From: CAYWQB01 sp964460785
GTDB taxonomy: Bacteria > Chlamydiota > Chlamydiia > Chlamydiales > CAYWQB01
Assembly: GCA_964460785.1 (NCBI GenBank)
Contig: CAYWQB010000003.1
Location: 1-64,000 of the forward strand
Reading direction: 5' to 3'
DNA length: 64,000 nt
Position 1 is the first letter of the stretch; each line of letters opens with the position of its first letter. The translations under genes were made by a program, and so were the position numbers. The notes beneath the pieces are model-generated. The model was given only the letters and a program-made list of their open reading frames with translations. It did not search any database and had not been told where the DNA came from. This document shows positions 37,835-47,530 of the stretch, piece after piece.

Positions 37835-38443
37835 ATGGAGTCTATTCTTGCTTTTATCACCGAAAATGCGTCGTATGCTCACTGGGCGGTTTTCGGCTTA
37901 CTGATTTTAGCAGGCTTTAATGTTCCAATTAGTGAAGACCTCATGATTATTCTGTCAGGAGTACTGGCAGGCACCGTCGTCCCAGAAAACGTATATAAGC
38001 TTTTTATTGCTGTTTTTCTCGGTTGTTACCTATCTGACTGGATTGCTTATGGGTTAGGCAGGCGCTTTGGCAAACACCTCTTGGATATTCCTTGGTTTGC
38101 CCGCTTTGTCGACCAAAAGCGCATGTCTCAAGTACAGAAGTACTTTTCCAAACATGGATTTCTTACCCTACTGATTGGGCGCTTTATTCCTTTTGGTGTA
38201 AGAAACTGTATTTTTATCTCTGCAGGCATGGCAAAAATGCCTTTTTTGCTCTTCATCCTTGGAGACGGCATTGCTTGCCTAATTTCAAACAGCATTCTTT
38301 TTGCGATTAGCTACACTTTTGCAGAAATGCATGAAGAAATCGCCAAACACCTAAAGACATTTAACCTAGCCATCTTCTCTCTATTTGCTACAGCGATTTG
38401 CTGCTTTTTGATCTATCGAGTGATAAAAAAAAGGGGAGCCTAA
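37835..38443 (+). CDS. DedA family inner-membrane protein
   Basis: A DedA/SNARE-associated membrane protein of about 202 residues with about five hydrophobic segments. The family motifs are NVPISEDLMIILSGV near residue 26, GRRFGKHLL near residue 77, and FGVRNCIFISAGMAKMPF near residue 125. DedA proteins have been linked to membrane lipid scrambling, C55-lipid transport and membrane integrity, so a role with the cis-prenyl and envelope genes elsewhere in the window is plausible but not proven. The ATG at 37835 gives the best start, with a TTG five codons upstream as alternative. The stop codon sits in the loop of a bidirectional terminator shared with the nucleotide transporter. Confidence 0.88.
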   Translation: MESILAFITENASYAHWAVFGLLILAGFNVPISEDLMIILSGVLAGTVVPENVYKLFIAVFLGCYLSDWIAYGLGRRFGKHLLDIPWFARFVDQKRMSQVQKYFSKHGFLTLLIGRFIPFGVRNCIFISAGMAKMPFLLFILGDGIACLISNSILFAISYTFAEMHEEIAKHLKTFNLAIFSLFATAICCFLIYRVIKKRGA

Positions 38444-38458
38444 GCTCCCCCTTTTTTT
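38425..38458. terminator. Bidirectional intrinsic terminator between dedA and the nucleotide transporter
   Basis: GGGGAGC pairs with GCTCCCC across a CTAA loop, with eight A before and seven T after, so it can end transcripts from both sides. The dedA stop codon lies in the loop. Confidence 0.9.
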
Positions 38459-40058
38459 AGTGTGCCTGAGAAACAAGGTCTTTTTCATTGACCATAGCAG
38501 GCTGCGCTTGTTCTTCCGGAAGAGGTTGTCCCTTTTCATCAAGAACCTCTTTACCCGTTGAAGCTGTCAGCTTATTAAACTGTGCTCCAAGTGATCGCAC
38601 AGCAAATAGCCATGAGAACCCACAAAGAGCTAAAATGGCTGCCACATATGGAGTACTTGCAAAGACGGTCCCCAATGTCAGTAAGAGCCCTTGGTGAACA
38701 ATCGATCCTCCAGACTTCCCGAATCGAGAGCCTACACCATCAATAGCTGCTTTGCCTTTAAGCTTAAGCGCTCTACCAAGAGGGATAAACGCAAGCTCCT
38801 TGGTATTATCGAAGACTGTAAACTTACAACCACGCAAGAAGATATTCTGCAGGGAGCCAAAGAAGACAACCACCATCAAAGGTGTTACCCCAGGAAGGAA
38901 ATCTTGAATGAAGCCCAATTGCTCTTTCATAAACAGGCTAGAGAAGAACAGAACAGATGTTGCAAGCAAAAGCCCTGGTGTAAGCATTGCTGTAGCTGTC
39001 CAGCCAAGCTTACGAATTAACTTCCCAGAAATGAACGCCCCTAGCGTTGCCACAATGCCGATACCAATAGAGACTTTACTCATATACATGTGGTAGTCAG
39101 CTGTCGCTGGATAAAGCATCTTGATTTGATCTTTCCAGATAATTTCTACCAAGTTAATGGTTAGGTTATAAGCAACTACAATCACTGCGATACTTCTTAG
39201 GTAAGGTGAACGACCAAGAAGAGAGAAGTTCTCTCGCATGGACATTTTGACCTTCTCTTTTTTCATCTTTTGATACTCTACGGCATCATCATCTGCAGAT
39301 AGGTGATTATTTAGCGCTCGATAAGTAATGAGAGAAAGAACGCCTGATGTAAGAACAGAGATCGTAATGAGGGCCAAGGATTGGTGCCAGTGGTTTGCTC
39401 CAAACGCATTCCCCAAAACCACATAAGCGTAGCGACTCAGTATAATACCCACATACCCAGAAATAATCCCTGAGCAGTTCGCACTAATTGCAATTAGGCC
39501 ATAGAAACGCTTGGCCTCACAAACTTTTGTGATTTCATTTGCGAACCCCCAAAAGGCAACAGAGAAAATTGCAGTCCCCCACAGTTCACTCATCACGTAA
39601 TATGCGGTGAATGACCAGTAGCGAATCATTGCAATAAAGCCGTTCAAGCCTTTAGGCAGATAGAGCTGCAAGAAATCTGCACCACTATCAAAGTGCAAGG
39701 TTTCCCGAAGAGGGAACAGCACAAAAGTAAAGATAAAAAAGAAACTCAGGAAGATGGAAATCATCCAGTAAAATACGTTTTCTCGATCGAACCTATTAGA
39801 CAACTTAGCAAAAACATATGTAATACCAAGTGCCATAGGCAGAAGAATCCATACTTTAATAAATGGAATAATTTCTGCTCCTGAAAGGCGTGCAGTCACA
39901 ACGATTGCATCCTTTGAGTTTCGCAGCATGTTATAGTTAAAGGTAATCAGAAAGCACAGAAGCATCATCAAAAGAAGCTTACGTAGCTCATGACGATGAA
40001 CGGGCCAAAAGAATGACCTCCATGGGCCGAATTCAGAGCCTGTTGAAGGGCGGGACAT
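38457..40058 (-). CDS. NTT-family ATP/ADP or nucleotide transporter
   Basis: An inner-membrane transporter of the chloroplast/rickettsia/chlamydia nucleotide family that imports host nucleotides. It has about 12 membrane helices. The family motifs include ITFNYNMLRNSKDAIVVT (about residue 40), SGAEIIPFIKVW (about residue 58), SELWGTAIFSVAFWGFANEITK (about residue 160) and KGKAAIDGVGSRFGKSGG (about residue 425). The ATG at 40058 with GGAGGA just upstream gives 533 residues, and an in-frame codon at 40118 would lie in the leader hairpin region. Its place near polA, coaE and rho corresponds to C. trachomatis npt2 (CT495), a proton-driven nucleotide importer. The order alone cannot tell it from the ATP/ADP antiporter npt1. 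Confidence 0.92.
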   Translation of the reverse strand: MSRPSTGSEFGPWRSFFWPVHRHELRKLLLMMLLCFLITFNYNMLRNSKDAIVVTARLSGAEIIPFIKVWILLPMALGITYVFAKLSNRFDRENVFYWMISIFLSFFFIFTFVLFPLRETLHFDSGADFLQLYLPKGLNGFIAMIRYWSFTAYYVMSELWGTAIFSVAFWGFANEITKVCEAKRFYGLIAISANCSGIISGYVGIILSRYAYVVLGNAFGANHWHQSLALITISVLTSGVLSLITYRALNNHLSADDDAVEYQKMKKEKVKMSMRENFSLLGRSPYLRSIAVIVVAYNLTINLVEIIWKDQIKMLYPATADYHMYMSKVSIGIGIVATLGAFISGKLIRKLGWTATAMLTPGLLLATSVLFFSSLFMKEQLGFIQDFLPGVTPLMVVVFFGSLQNIFLRGCKFTVFDNTKELAFIPLGRALKLKGKAAIDGVGSRFGKSGGSIVHQGLLLTLGTVFASTPYVAAILALCGFSWLFAVRSLGAQFNKLTASTGKEVLDEKGQPLPEEQAQPAMVNEKDLVSQAH

Positions 40059-40089
40059 ATTCCTCCAAAAATGTTCGAGTTTGCGGCAT

Positions 40090-40126
40090 AAAAAAAGCCA
40101 TTGATGAGAAATTCTCATTCAATGGC
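40090..40126 (-). promoter_or_regulatory. Terminator-like hairpin in the nucleotide transporter leader (possible attenuator)
   Basis: On the minus strand a 14-bp stem (GCCATTGAATGAGAA with TTCTCATCAATGGC, one bulge) is followed at once by seven T. It lies 31 bases before the transporter ATG and downstream of a strong promoter at 40253-40282, so it would end most transcripts unless melted. It could instead be the pgk terminator. Confidence 0.65.
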
Positions 40127-40252
40127 CTAAAGGGGCACACCAACACCCAATGCTTCCGTATCAAACACGGCATCAGCAAGCTGTTAAGCGGATCACATTG
40201 GAAATTGGTTAGACTGGACATAATCCAAGATTATTTTAAAATTTTCTCTAAC

Positions 40253-40282
40253 ATTATAACCTGCTTTTGTAGAAAAAGTCAA
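40253..40282 (-). promoter_or_regulatory. Sigma-66-type promoter for the nucleotide transporter
   Basis: TTGACT (40282-40277) and TATAAT (40258-40253), 18 bases apart, give a near-perfect housekeeping promoter seven bases after the pgk stop. The predicted leader is about 188 bases long. It contains a 62-codon open frame (start near 40221) that overlaps the transporter start, and this I do not regard as a proven gene. Confidence 0.7.
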
Positions 40283-40288
40283 TGGGGA

Positions 40289-41485
40289 TCAACAAGTTAG
40301 GCAAGGATCTGTTAAAACCTCTAGGGCAGGCAAAGTTCCATGCTCGATTAACTCCAGTGAGGCTCCGCCTCCTGTAGAAATATGAGTCATCTTATCAGCT
40401 AGCCCTAGCTTTTGTAGGGCTGCAGCAGAATCTCCTCCTCCTACAACTTTAATAGCCTTAGATTCCGATAAAAGGTGGCCTACTTGGTCTGTTCCCCAGG
40501 CAAATAGAGGGTTTTCCACAACTCCAAGGGGTCCATTCCAAAAAATAGAGGCTGCATCTGCAATAGCTGAGCGAATCTCTTCAACAGTCAGAGGACCGAT
40601 ATCGACGCCCATTTGCCCAAGGGGGATCCCTTCTTCTCTACAAATGTGCTGCCTGATCCCTACTTGGTCTAAAGAGGACGCGATACAGGCATCTTTAGGG
40701 ATCAAGAGTTTTTCACTTTGCAAGAGCTCTTGTGCCGCGGGTAAAAGTTCCTCTTCCACCAAAGAGTTTCCTATCTCAAACCCCATAGCTTTCCAAAAGG
40801 TGAAGGCCATGCCTCCTCCTACAATCACCCGATCAGCTTTTTGCATCAGGGCTTTCAGAATGCCAAATTTTGAAGAGACTTTCGCTCCCCCTACAATGGC
40901 AATAAATGGGCGCAGAGGATGATCAAATGTTTTTTTTAGATAATGCACCTCTTTAGCCATTAAAAGTCCGAGATAAGCACTGTTAGGAAAGAGCTTTGGG
41001 ACTTCATAGGTAGAGGTATGTTTGCGATGTGCTGTGCCGAAAGCATCATTCACATATAAGTCGGCTAATCCTGCAAGCTGCTCTGCAAAGCCAGGCTCCT
41101 GCTCTGGGTGTTCTTCTCCTGAGTGGAAGCGTACATTTTCTAAAAGCAACACCTCTCCTGGAGTCATTGCTTGAGCCATTGCTAGTGGCTTTTCCCCAAC
41201 ACATTCATCACAAAAAGAGACCTCTTTTCCCAAAAGCTTTTGTAAGGGAGCTATACACCCTTGCAAAGAGTATCGCGAATCTTTCCTTCCTTTGGGACGT
41301 CCTAGGTGACTGATTAAGATGACTTTTGCCCCTTTTGCTAGCAGGGCTTGAATAGAAGGGATACTTGCACGAATGCGCCGATCATCGACACATTTCCCTT
41401 GTTCGTCCAAGGGAACATTGTAGTCAACGCGCATCAAAATGCGCTTATCCGAGCAGTCCAAGTGTGCGAACTCTTGCTTCTCCAA
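40289..41485 (-). CDS. pgk: Phosphoglycerate kinase
   Basis: Glycolytic ATP-forming step from 1,3-bisphosphoglycerate. RILMRVDYNVPLDE (about residue 15), the RRIRASIPSI block, LISHLGRPKGRKD, LLLENVRFHSGEE, AIVGGAKVSSKFGIL and the nucleotide-binding VVGGGDSAAAL segment follow in the right order. The frame opens with a TTG at 41521, but a second TTG at 41485 has a clear GGAGG at correct spacing. It gives a normal 398-residue protein starting MEKQEFAHL. It lies upstream of the transporter gene on the same strand. In C. trachomatis pgk is elsewhere, so this is a local rearrangement. Confidence 0.96.
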   Translation of the reverse strand: MEKQEFAHLDCSDKRILMRVDYNVPLDEQGKCVDDRRIRASIPSIQALLAKGAKVILISHLGRPKGRKDSRYSLQGCIAPLQKLLGKEVSFCDECVGEKPLAMAQAMTPGEVLLLENVRFHSGEEHPEQEPGFAEQLAGLADLYVNDAFGTAHRKHTSTYEVPKLFPNSAYLGLLMAKEVHYLKKTFDHPLRPFIAIVGGAKVSSKFGILKALMQKADRVIVGGGMAFTFWKAMGFEIGNSLVEEELLPAAQELLQSEKLLIPKDACIASSLDQVGIRQHICREEGIPLGQMGVDIGPLTVEEIRSAIADAASIFWNGPLGVVENPLFAWGTDQVGHLLSESKAIKVVGGGDSAAALQKLGLADKMTHISTGGGASLELIEHGTLPALEVLTDPCLTC

Positions 41486-41594
41486 AAGGACCTCCGATTT
41501 TTTTGCGGCTAGATCAAACAATCGCGCGATCGGCGTTAGATTACAATATTTTTTTTAATCCCTTTCAAAGGACTTAAAAGCTCTTGCATAATAT

Positions 41595-41651
41595 CGAGTA
41601 AAAGAAGAACCTGCTCTTCTGGTTTGTTTCAAACTTTTCCCCTTTTACTCG
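41595..41651 (+). repeat. Inverted repeat in the sppA leader
   Basis: CGAGTAAAAG at 41595 and CTTTTACTCG at 41642 are perfect 10-base inverted repeats flanking a smaller AGAAGA/TCTTCT stem, just after a TAATAT (41588-41594 region). The right arm ends nine bases before the sppA ATG. It may be an operator or an mRNA stem that masks the start. Confidence 0.5.
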
Positions 41652-41659
41652 GTAATTCT

Positions 41660-42661
41660 ATGAAAAATGTTGGTTTGCTGCATACGGCAATACATACTTT
41701 TCTAAAAACCTTTGCCATTCTGTTTGGTCTTTTAGCTGCTCTTCTTGTGATTGGGCTTGTTGCAGGCTTCTTGGTTGACCGCTCTCCCAAAATACACCAC
41801 CAGCCTCCCCAAGAGCTTGCCTCTAGGTTAGACCAAACCCTCTCTCTTCCCTCTACCAATAAACCATCCCTTGTGGTTATCCGAATCAAAGGCATGATTG
41901 GTATGGGGCAAGCGACCTATGCAGCTGTAGATGAACAGTTGCGCCAAGCTACTGCCTACACAAAAAATGCACACTCACTAAAAGGCCTTTTACTGCTCAT
42001 TGACTCCCCTGGTGGCTACGCAACGGATAGTCAGCAAATCTACTCTCTCCTCATGCAGTTTAAGCAGGAGTTCCAAGTCCCTATTTATGCTTATATAGAA
42101 GGTCTCTGTGCAAGTGGTGGTTATATGATTGCCTGTGCTGCAGATACCATTTTATCTGCTCCTTATGGCCAAGTTGGCTCTGTAGGAGTGAAGACCATGG
42201 ACTTTTTCAACTTTACTGGCCTTATGAGCAAAGCAGGAATCCAAGCAAAAACATATACTGCGGGGAAAGAAAAAAATCCCTTAGACCCTTTCCAGCCCTG
42301 GCCTCAAGATCAGGATAGCTGGGTGAGCCAACTTGTTGCATCCGATTATGAGAATTTTCTAACTATCGTAGAGTCCTCTCGCTCTAAACTAACAAAGGCT
42401 CTTCTCAAAGAGCAGTATGGCGCAAAAGTATTTCCTGCGACACAAGGAGTAGAAATCGGCTATATTGATTTATTGAGCCCTACATTCTACTCTGCGATCA
42501 ACGAAATTGAAAAGCGGCTCCATGTCGAGTCGTTACAGCTATTAGATTTTGAGAAAAAATCTTTCTTACAAGAGTTCCTAAAAATGGGAACTGAGAGCTG
42601 CACTGAAAAACTGCTCAATATGACACACCTGAAAACTACTTACTTACCCATCTCTCCATGA
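41660..42661 (+). CDS. sohB: Signal peptide peptidase SppA/SohB-type serine protease
   Basis: A membrane-anchored S49 protease. One membrane helix spans residues 12-32 (FAILFGLLAALLVIGLVAGF). The ClpP-like core has LLLIDSPGG (about residue 112), the nucleophile in EGLCASGGYMIACAAD (about residues 148-163) and the lysine in YTAGKEKNPLDPF (about residue 205). It is the positional counterpart of C. trachomatis sohB (CT494). At 333 residues it is the half-length, single-domain type. The ATG at 41660 starts the family N-terminus, while the longer frame from a TTG at 41624 has no support. The stop overlaps polA as ATGA. Confidence 0.88.
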   Translation: MKNVGLLHTAIHTFLKTFAILFGLLAALLVIGLVAGFLVDRSPKIHHQPPQELASRLDQTLSLPSTNKPSLVVIRIKGMIGMGQATYAAVDEQLRQATAYTKNAHSLKGLLLLIDSPGGYATDSQQIYSLLMQFKQEFQVPIYAYIEGLCASGGYMIACAADTILSAPYGQVGSVGVKTMDFFNFTGLMSKAGIQAKTYTAGKEKNPLDPFQPWPQDQDSWVSQLVASDYENFLTIVESSRSKLTKALLKEQYGAKVFPATQGVEIGYIDLLSPTFYSAINEIEKRLHVESLQLLDFEKKSFLQEFLKMGTESCTEKLLNMTHLKTTYLPISP

Positions 42662-45312
42662 AAACACTCTATATTCTTGACTGCATGGGGCTGATTTTTC
42701 GCTCCTACCATGCAATTGCCCCCATGTCTAATAGCCAAGGGCAAGCAACTCACGCAACCTTTGGGTTTATCCGCACGCTACTTAAAGTTTTAAAAGACTT
42801 TAAGCCAGAAGCCCTCGTATGTGTATTCGATGGCAAAAATAATAAAGCATCTAGAGTGGCGCTTTATGCAGATTATAAAGCAAACCGCCCTCCCCCTCCA
42901 CCCGACTTAAAAGAGCAAATTGCAGCTTGCCACAGAGTGTGTGAAGATCTAGGAATCCCCGTCTGTAGTTTTGAGGGAATTGAGGCTGATGATACGATTG
43001 GAGCCTTAGCTCAATTTTGGAATGAGCAAGGAGGAGAGGCTGCCATTCTTTCCAGTGATAAAGATTTATGCCAACTGGTCAATGCACAAACCTATTTGAT
43101 CGATATCTATAAGAAGAATCGGAAACTTTCAGAAGAACAAGTCATTGAGCAGTATGGTATCAAACCCTCTCAGTTCGTTGACTACCTTGCCTTAATTGGA
43201 GATAGCTCTGACAATATTCCTGGCGTGCGATCTATCGGTCCGAAAACAGCCTCTTCTCTTCTTCAAACATTTGACTCTCTTGAAAACATCCTTGCTCGTG
43301 TTGATGAGATAAAAGGGGCAAAAAAGCAGCAGGTCTTAAAAGAAGAAGCAGAAATGGCAAGGCTAAGCCAAAAGCTAGCACAAATCAACTTTAGCGCGCC
43401 TATTGACCGCTCTGTTGTTCACTATGTCTGTGATTCTATAGACTTACAAACACTGATCCCCCTTCTAGAGGAATTAGAGTTTTTCAGTATTTTAGAAGAG
43501 CTTTCTGAGGGGACTCCCTCGTTAAGCAAGGAGAGTTACCACTTAGTTGAAACAGAAGAAGAAATCGACAACCTTCTTCAAGAGCTTAATGCAGTAAAAG
43601 AGATCGCTGTTGATACAGAAACGACCTCTTTGCACCCGGTTAAAGGAGATCTTGTCGGCATCAGCTTATGCGCTGAAATTGGGAAAGCGTATTATATTCC
43701 CTTTAACCACAAGCTTTCAAAAGAGCTCCTGCACTCTAAGTTACAGCCTTTTTTTGCCTCTGATCACTGTTGGATCGGACATAACATCAAATATGATGCG
43801 ATTGTTTTAGCAAAAGCAGGACTCCCTCTTTCTCACCTTGGGTTTGATACAGCCCTTGCTTCTTATGTCCTCCATGCCCACTCCCGTAGACATAGCTTGG
43901 ATGAACTCTCTCTGCAGTACTTTGGCAAGAAGAAAATCTCCATCAAGTCTCTTATTGGTTCTGGTAAAAATGAAAAAACTATGGATCAAGTCCCTGTCGA
44001 TGAAGTGGCCCCCTATGCATGTGAGGATGCTGACTATACGTTTAGGCTCAAAGGCCTCCTCTCTCCAGAGCTAACTACGAGAGGCCTACACTCTCTTTTT
44101 ATCGATCTTGAAATGCCCTTGATCGATGTTCTTGTGCAGATGGAGCAAACTGGGATCTATATTGACAAAGAGTGCTTAAAGGGCCTCCACAGCAGAGTGC
44201 ACACGGTTCTTAAAAACCTTGAAGAGGAAATCTACCAACTTGCAGGGGAAGAGTTTAAAATCAATTCTCCCAAGCAGCTCAGTCATATACTATTTGAAAA
44301 GCTAGGGATCTCTCCACCCAAAAAAACAGCAACAGGTTTTTCTACAAGTGCGGAAGTGTTAGAGTTTTTACAAGATCGCTATCCTATTGCAGAGCACCTT
44401 CTGCAATATCGCCTACATGAAAAATTGCGCTCCACTTATATCGATGCATTACCCAATGAGATCTACTCTGAGACAGGCCGTGTACACCCTTCTTTCAATC
44501 AATTTATAGCCTCCACAGGCAGACTCTCTTGTCAAAATCCCAACCTGCAAAACATCCCGATTCGTACTGAAGAAGGACGTGAAATTCGCCGTGCCTTTCG
44601 CCCGCAAAAAGAGGGATGGAAGTACCTCTGTTTTGACTACTCTCAAATCGAGCTGCGCTTGCTTGCACATATGAGCCAAGATCCCTCCTTACTTGCAGCA
44701 TTTAATCATCGTGAAGATATCCATACCCATACCGCATCACTCATCTTTCATGTCCCTATTGAGGAAGTCACAAAAGAGATGCGCTACCATGCAAAAACCG
44801 TTAATTTCGGTATCATCTATGGGCAACAAGCATTTGGGCTTGCCAAAGAGCTAAAAATTGGGATCCCTGAAGCCTCAAAATTCATTAAAACATATTTTGA
44901 ACGATACCCTGCTGTGCAGACTTTTATAGAAAGTTGTGTGGAGCAAGTAAAAGAAAAGGGCTATGCAGAAACGTTGCTAGGACGCCAGCGCATGATCCCA
45001 GAAATTCATCATAAAAATAAAAATTTACGCTCTCAAGCAGAGAGGCTGAGTGTCAACACACCGATTCAAGGGTCTGCAGCTGACCTAATCAAGCTTGCAA
45101 TGCTTAAAGTTTCAGACTTCATCAGGAAAGAGCAACCGCAAGGGATGATGATTTTACAAGTCCATGATGAACTAATTTTTGAGGTCCCTGAGGAAGAAGT
45201 CTCTTTCTGGCAAGAGAAGATTCCACACATTATGGAAACAGTTCACACACTAGATGTTCCTCTGCTCGTCGATATGTCCATTGGCAATAATTGGAAGGAG
45301 TGCTACAATTGA
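42658..45312 (+). CDS. polA: DNA polymerase I
   Basis: Polymerase for Okazaki fragment processing and repair. The 5'-3' exonuclease (residues 1-290) has YKANRPPPPPDLKEQI and GDSSDNIPGV. The 3'-5' exonuclease (about 310-480) keeps VDTETTSL and IGHNIKYDAI, so proofreading is likely intact. The polymerase domain has the TGRLSCQNPNLQNIPIR, DYSQIELRLLAH, KTVNFGIIYG and QVHDELIFEVP motifs A to C. At 884 residues it is the normal full length. ATGA overlap with sohB and TTGA overlap with coaE suggest an operon, in the order npt, sohB, polA, coaE, rho known from C. trachomatis. Confidence 0.98.
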   Translation: MKTLYILDCMGLIFRSYHAIAPMSNSQGQATHATFGFIRTLLKVLKDFKPEALVCVFDGKNNKASRVALYADYKANRPPPPPDLKEQIAACHRVCEDLGIPVCSFEGIEADDTIGALAQFWNEQGGEAAILSSDKDLCQLVNAQTYLIDIYKKNRKLSEEQVIEQYGIKPSQFVDYLALIGDSSDNIPGVRSIGPKTASSLLQTFDSLENILARVDEIKGAKKQQVLKEEAEMARLSQKLAQINFSAPIDRSVVHYVCDSIDLQTLIPLLEELEFFSILEELSEGTPSLSKESYHLVETEEEIDNLLQELNAVKEIAVDTETTSLHPVKGDLVGISLCAEIGKAYYIPFNHKLSKELLHSKLQPFFASDHCWIGHNIKYDAIVLAKAGLPLSHLGFDTALASYVLHAHSRRHSLDELSLQYFGKKKISIKSLIGSGKNEKTMDQVPVDEVAPYACEDADYTFRLKGLLSPELTTRGLHSLFIDLEMPLIDVLVQMEQTGIYIDKECLKGLHSRVHTVLKNLEEEIYQLAGEEFKINSPKQLSHILFEKLGISPPKKTATGFSTSAEVLEFLQDRYPIAEHLLQYRLHEKLRSTYIDALPNEIYSETGRVHPSFNQFIASTGRLSCQNPNLQNIPIRTEEGREIRRAFRPQKEGWKYLCFDYSQIELRLLAHMSQDPSLLAAFNHREDIHTHTASLIFHVPIEEVTKEMRYHAKTVNFGIIYGQQAFGLAKELKIGIPEASKFIKTYFERYPAVQTFIESCVEQVKEKGYAETLLGRQRMIPEIHHKNKNLRSQAERLSVNTPIQGSAADLIKLAMLKVSDFIRKEQPQGMMILQVHDELIFEVPEEEVSFWQEKIPHIMETVHTLDVPLLVDMSIGNNWKECYN

Positions 45313-45902
45313 AGAAGGTCGCAGTCACAGGGGGCTTATCCAGTGGAAAAAGCACGGTTTTAGGCTTTTTTCAAGATTTGGGTGTACCCGTCATCAGCGC
45401 TGACACTCTCGTACATGAAATTTTATCTAACGACTCGTCAGTCTCCCAAACTCTTTGGTCCCGCTATAAAAACCGCGCCTTTAATGAAGACACTGTAGAT
45501 CGTAATCGACTCGCACAAATCGTCTTCAATGACCCTAATGAATTGAAATTTCTGGAAAATCTTATTCATCCCATTGTAAGGACGAAAATCCAACAAGCTT
45601 ATGAAGAAGCGAAGCAAAGCTCAAACGCACCCTTCTTTGTGGCAGAAGTTCCTCTCCTATTTGAGTCCGGAGGGGAAAAGGACTATGATGCCGTGGTTGT
45701 GGTAGAAGCCCCCATTCATCACTGTCTGGAACGCTACCGAGCAAAACGAGGAAGTGAAGAAGGATTTTTCAAGCGCCTTAAGCGCCACATACCCATGGAA
45801 AGAAAAAAAGATCATGCAACTTTCGTTGTAGATAACTCAGGATCCTTAGACAGTGTCAAGCTCGCTGTACAGCGCTGTTATGAACAGTTAGCTAACCTGT
45901 AA
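45309..45902 (+). CDS. coaE: Dephospho-CoA kinase
   Basis: Last step of coenzyme A synthesis. GLSSGKSTV (about residue 8) is the P-loop. [10 protein letters not shown] (about residue 31), HPIVRTKI and [12 protein letters not shown] (about residue 113) are family signatures. The TTG at 45309 overlaps the polA stop and has GGAAGGAG at the right distance. It gives 197 residues starting LKKVAVTGG. The frame from 45291 would carry an unlikely leader. It sits between polA and rho as in C. trachomatis (CT492). Confidence 0.93.
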   Translation: MKKVAVTGGLSSGKSTVLGFFQDLGVPVISADTLVHEILSNDSSVSQTLWSRYKNRAFNEDTVDRNRLAQIVFNDPNELKFLENLIHPIVRTKIQQAYEEAKQSSNAPFFVAEVPLLFESGGEKDYDAVVVVEAPIHHCLERYRAKRGSEEGFFKRLKRHIPMERKKDHATFVVDNSGSLDSVKLAVQRCYEQLANL

Positions 45903-45952
45903 AAGGACTATATAATTTACCTTTATCTATTTTTAGAGGACAAGGAACGCAC

Positions 45953-47467
45953 ATGATGGCAAATGATGTTACGGAATCTGAAAAGACTCAGGGAAGCAGC
46001 TCCGCAGAGAAGAAAAAATCTCCAGAAGTAAATGCTTCACCAGCCCCTGAGCGAGTACCTGTACCCCCCCTTGTTGAGAAACGACCTCACAAGGATAAAA
46101 CAAATAACCGCCATTCAAAAAGGTCTAGGCGCGATAACAAATCTAAGTTCAAGCAAAAGCAAGAGCTCTCAGAAGAAGAAGAGGCGCAGTTTGCAGCCTC
46201 TATCCATACAACAACGGATATTTCTGACTTTCAGCACCTTCCTATCCAAGAGCTACATAGCTATGCGAAGAACCTAGGAATTAAGCACTCTGCTTCTCTT
46301 ACAAAGTCTCAGATTGTCTTTGAAATTGCAAAGATGAAAGCCAGCAACCCTGGTGAAGCTCTGATTGGAGAAGGAGTCTTAGAAATCCTTCCTGATGGGT
46401 TTGGCTTTTTGCGTAGCCCTACCTACAACTATATCCCTTCTGCAGAAGATATTTATGTTTCTCCTGCTCAAATCCGCCGTTTTGGCTTGCGCAGAGGAGA
46501 CCTTGTTCGCGGCCTAACTCGCCCTCCTAAAGAGAAGGAAAAGTACTTCGCGCTGATCCGCGTGGAGACACTCAATGGCGTCCCTTTTGAAAAGGCGCAA
46601 GAAAGAAATCTCTTTGAGAACCTGATCCCCTATTACTCTGAAGAGCGCCTGGTCATGGAAACGACCAAAGAGAAGCTCCCCATGCGGGTTTTGGACCTTT
46701 GTGTACCCATTGGAAAGGGACAAAGAGGGTTGATTGTAGCACCTCCCCGCACAGGTAAAACTGTCATTTTACAGAACATTGCGAACTCGCTAAATACTAA
46801 CAACCCAGAGTGTGAGCTGATCATCTTAATGATTGGAGAGCGCCCTGAAGAAGTAACGGATATGAGTCGCCTTGTCAAAAAGGCAGAAGTCATCGCGTCT
46901 ACATTTGATGAGCCTCCTGAGCGTCATGTACAAGTTGCTGAAATGGTGATTGAAAGAGCACGTCGTGGAGTAGAGCATGGCAAAGATATCGTCATTCTTC
47001 TAGATTCCATTACACGCCTTGCTCGTGCATATAACACTGTGCAGCCTCACTCAGGAAAGATCCTTTCTGGTGGTGTAGATGCCAATGCTCTACATAAGCC
47101 AAAGCGCTTCTTTGGAGCCGCTCGAAACATCGAAAATGGTGGTTCTCTTACCATTCTTGCAACAGCCTTGATTGAAACAGGTTCACGCATGGATGAGGTG
47201 ATCTTTGAAGAGTTCAAGGGAACAGGCAACATGGAGCTTGTTCTTGATCGTCGCTTAGCTGACCGTAGGACCTACCCTGCTGTAGACATTATTAAGAGTG
47301 GAACTCGTAAAGAAGAGCTTCTTTACCACCCATCTGAACTTGAAAAGATCTATGAGCTAAGACGCGCAATGGCAGACCTAGCTCCGCTAGATGCCATGAA
47401 CTTGCTGCTTGAGCGTTTAAAGAAAACCAACAGCAATGCAGAGTTCTTACTCTCTATGAAAAACTAA
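45953..47467 (+). CDS. rho: Transcription termination factor Rho
   Basis: Hexameric RNA helicase that terminates transcription. The first 130 residues are a basic, low-complexity extension ([15 protein letters not shown]). A Rho N-terminal domain ([16 protein letters not shown]) and the cold-shock-like RNA-binding domain ([16 protein letters not shown]) follow. The ATPase has [19 protein letters not shown], the Q-loop-bearing segment and [13 protein letters not shown]. At 504 residues it is longer than C. trachomatis Rho mainly because of the extension. Tandem ATGs at 45953/45956 follow a GAGGACAAGGAA stretch. No terminator is visible between it and the next gene. Confidence 0.97.
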   Translation: MMANDVTESEKTQGSSSAEKKKSPEVNASPAPERVPVPPLVEKRPHKDKTNNRHSKRSRRDNKSKFKQKQELSEEEEAQFAASIHTTTDISDFQHLPIQELHSYAKNLGIKHSASLTKSQIVFEIAKMKASNPGEALIGEGVLEILPDGFGFLRSPTYNYIPSAEDIYVSPAQIRRFGLRRGDLVRGLTRPPKEKEKYFALIRVETLNGVPFEKAQERNLFENLIPYYSEERLVMETTKEKLPMRVLDLCVPIGKGQRGLIVAPPRTGKTVILQNIANSLNTNNPECELIILMIGERPEEVTDMSRLVKKAEVIASTFDEPPERHVQVAEMVIERARRGVEHGKDIVILLDSITRLARAYNTVQPHSGKILSGGVDANALHKPKRFFGAARNIENGGSLTILATALIETGSRMDEVIFEEFKGTGNMELVLDRRLADRRTYPAVDIIKSGTRKEELLYHPSELEKIYELRRAMADLAPLDAMNLLLERLKKTNSNAEFLLSMKN

Positions 47468-47530
47468 TTTTTTCGTTTTACTCGGTATGCTATGCTGCCT
47501 CTAGTTTCACTAGAAATGTAGGGGTTGCAT

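Noticed and set aside
40033..40221. 62-codon leader ORF before the nucleotide transporter, as a real gene
   Set aside because: No ribosome-binding site and it runs through the hairpin into the transporter start; kept only as a possible regulatory frame.
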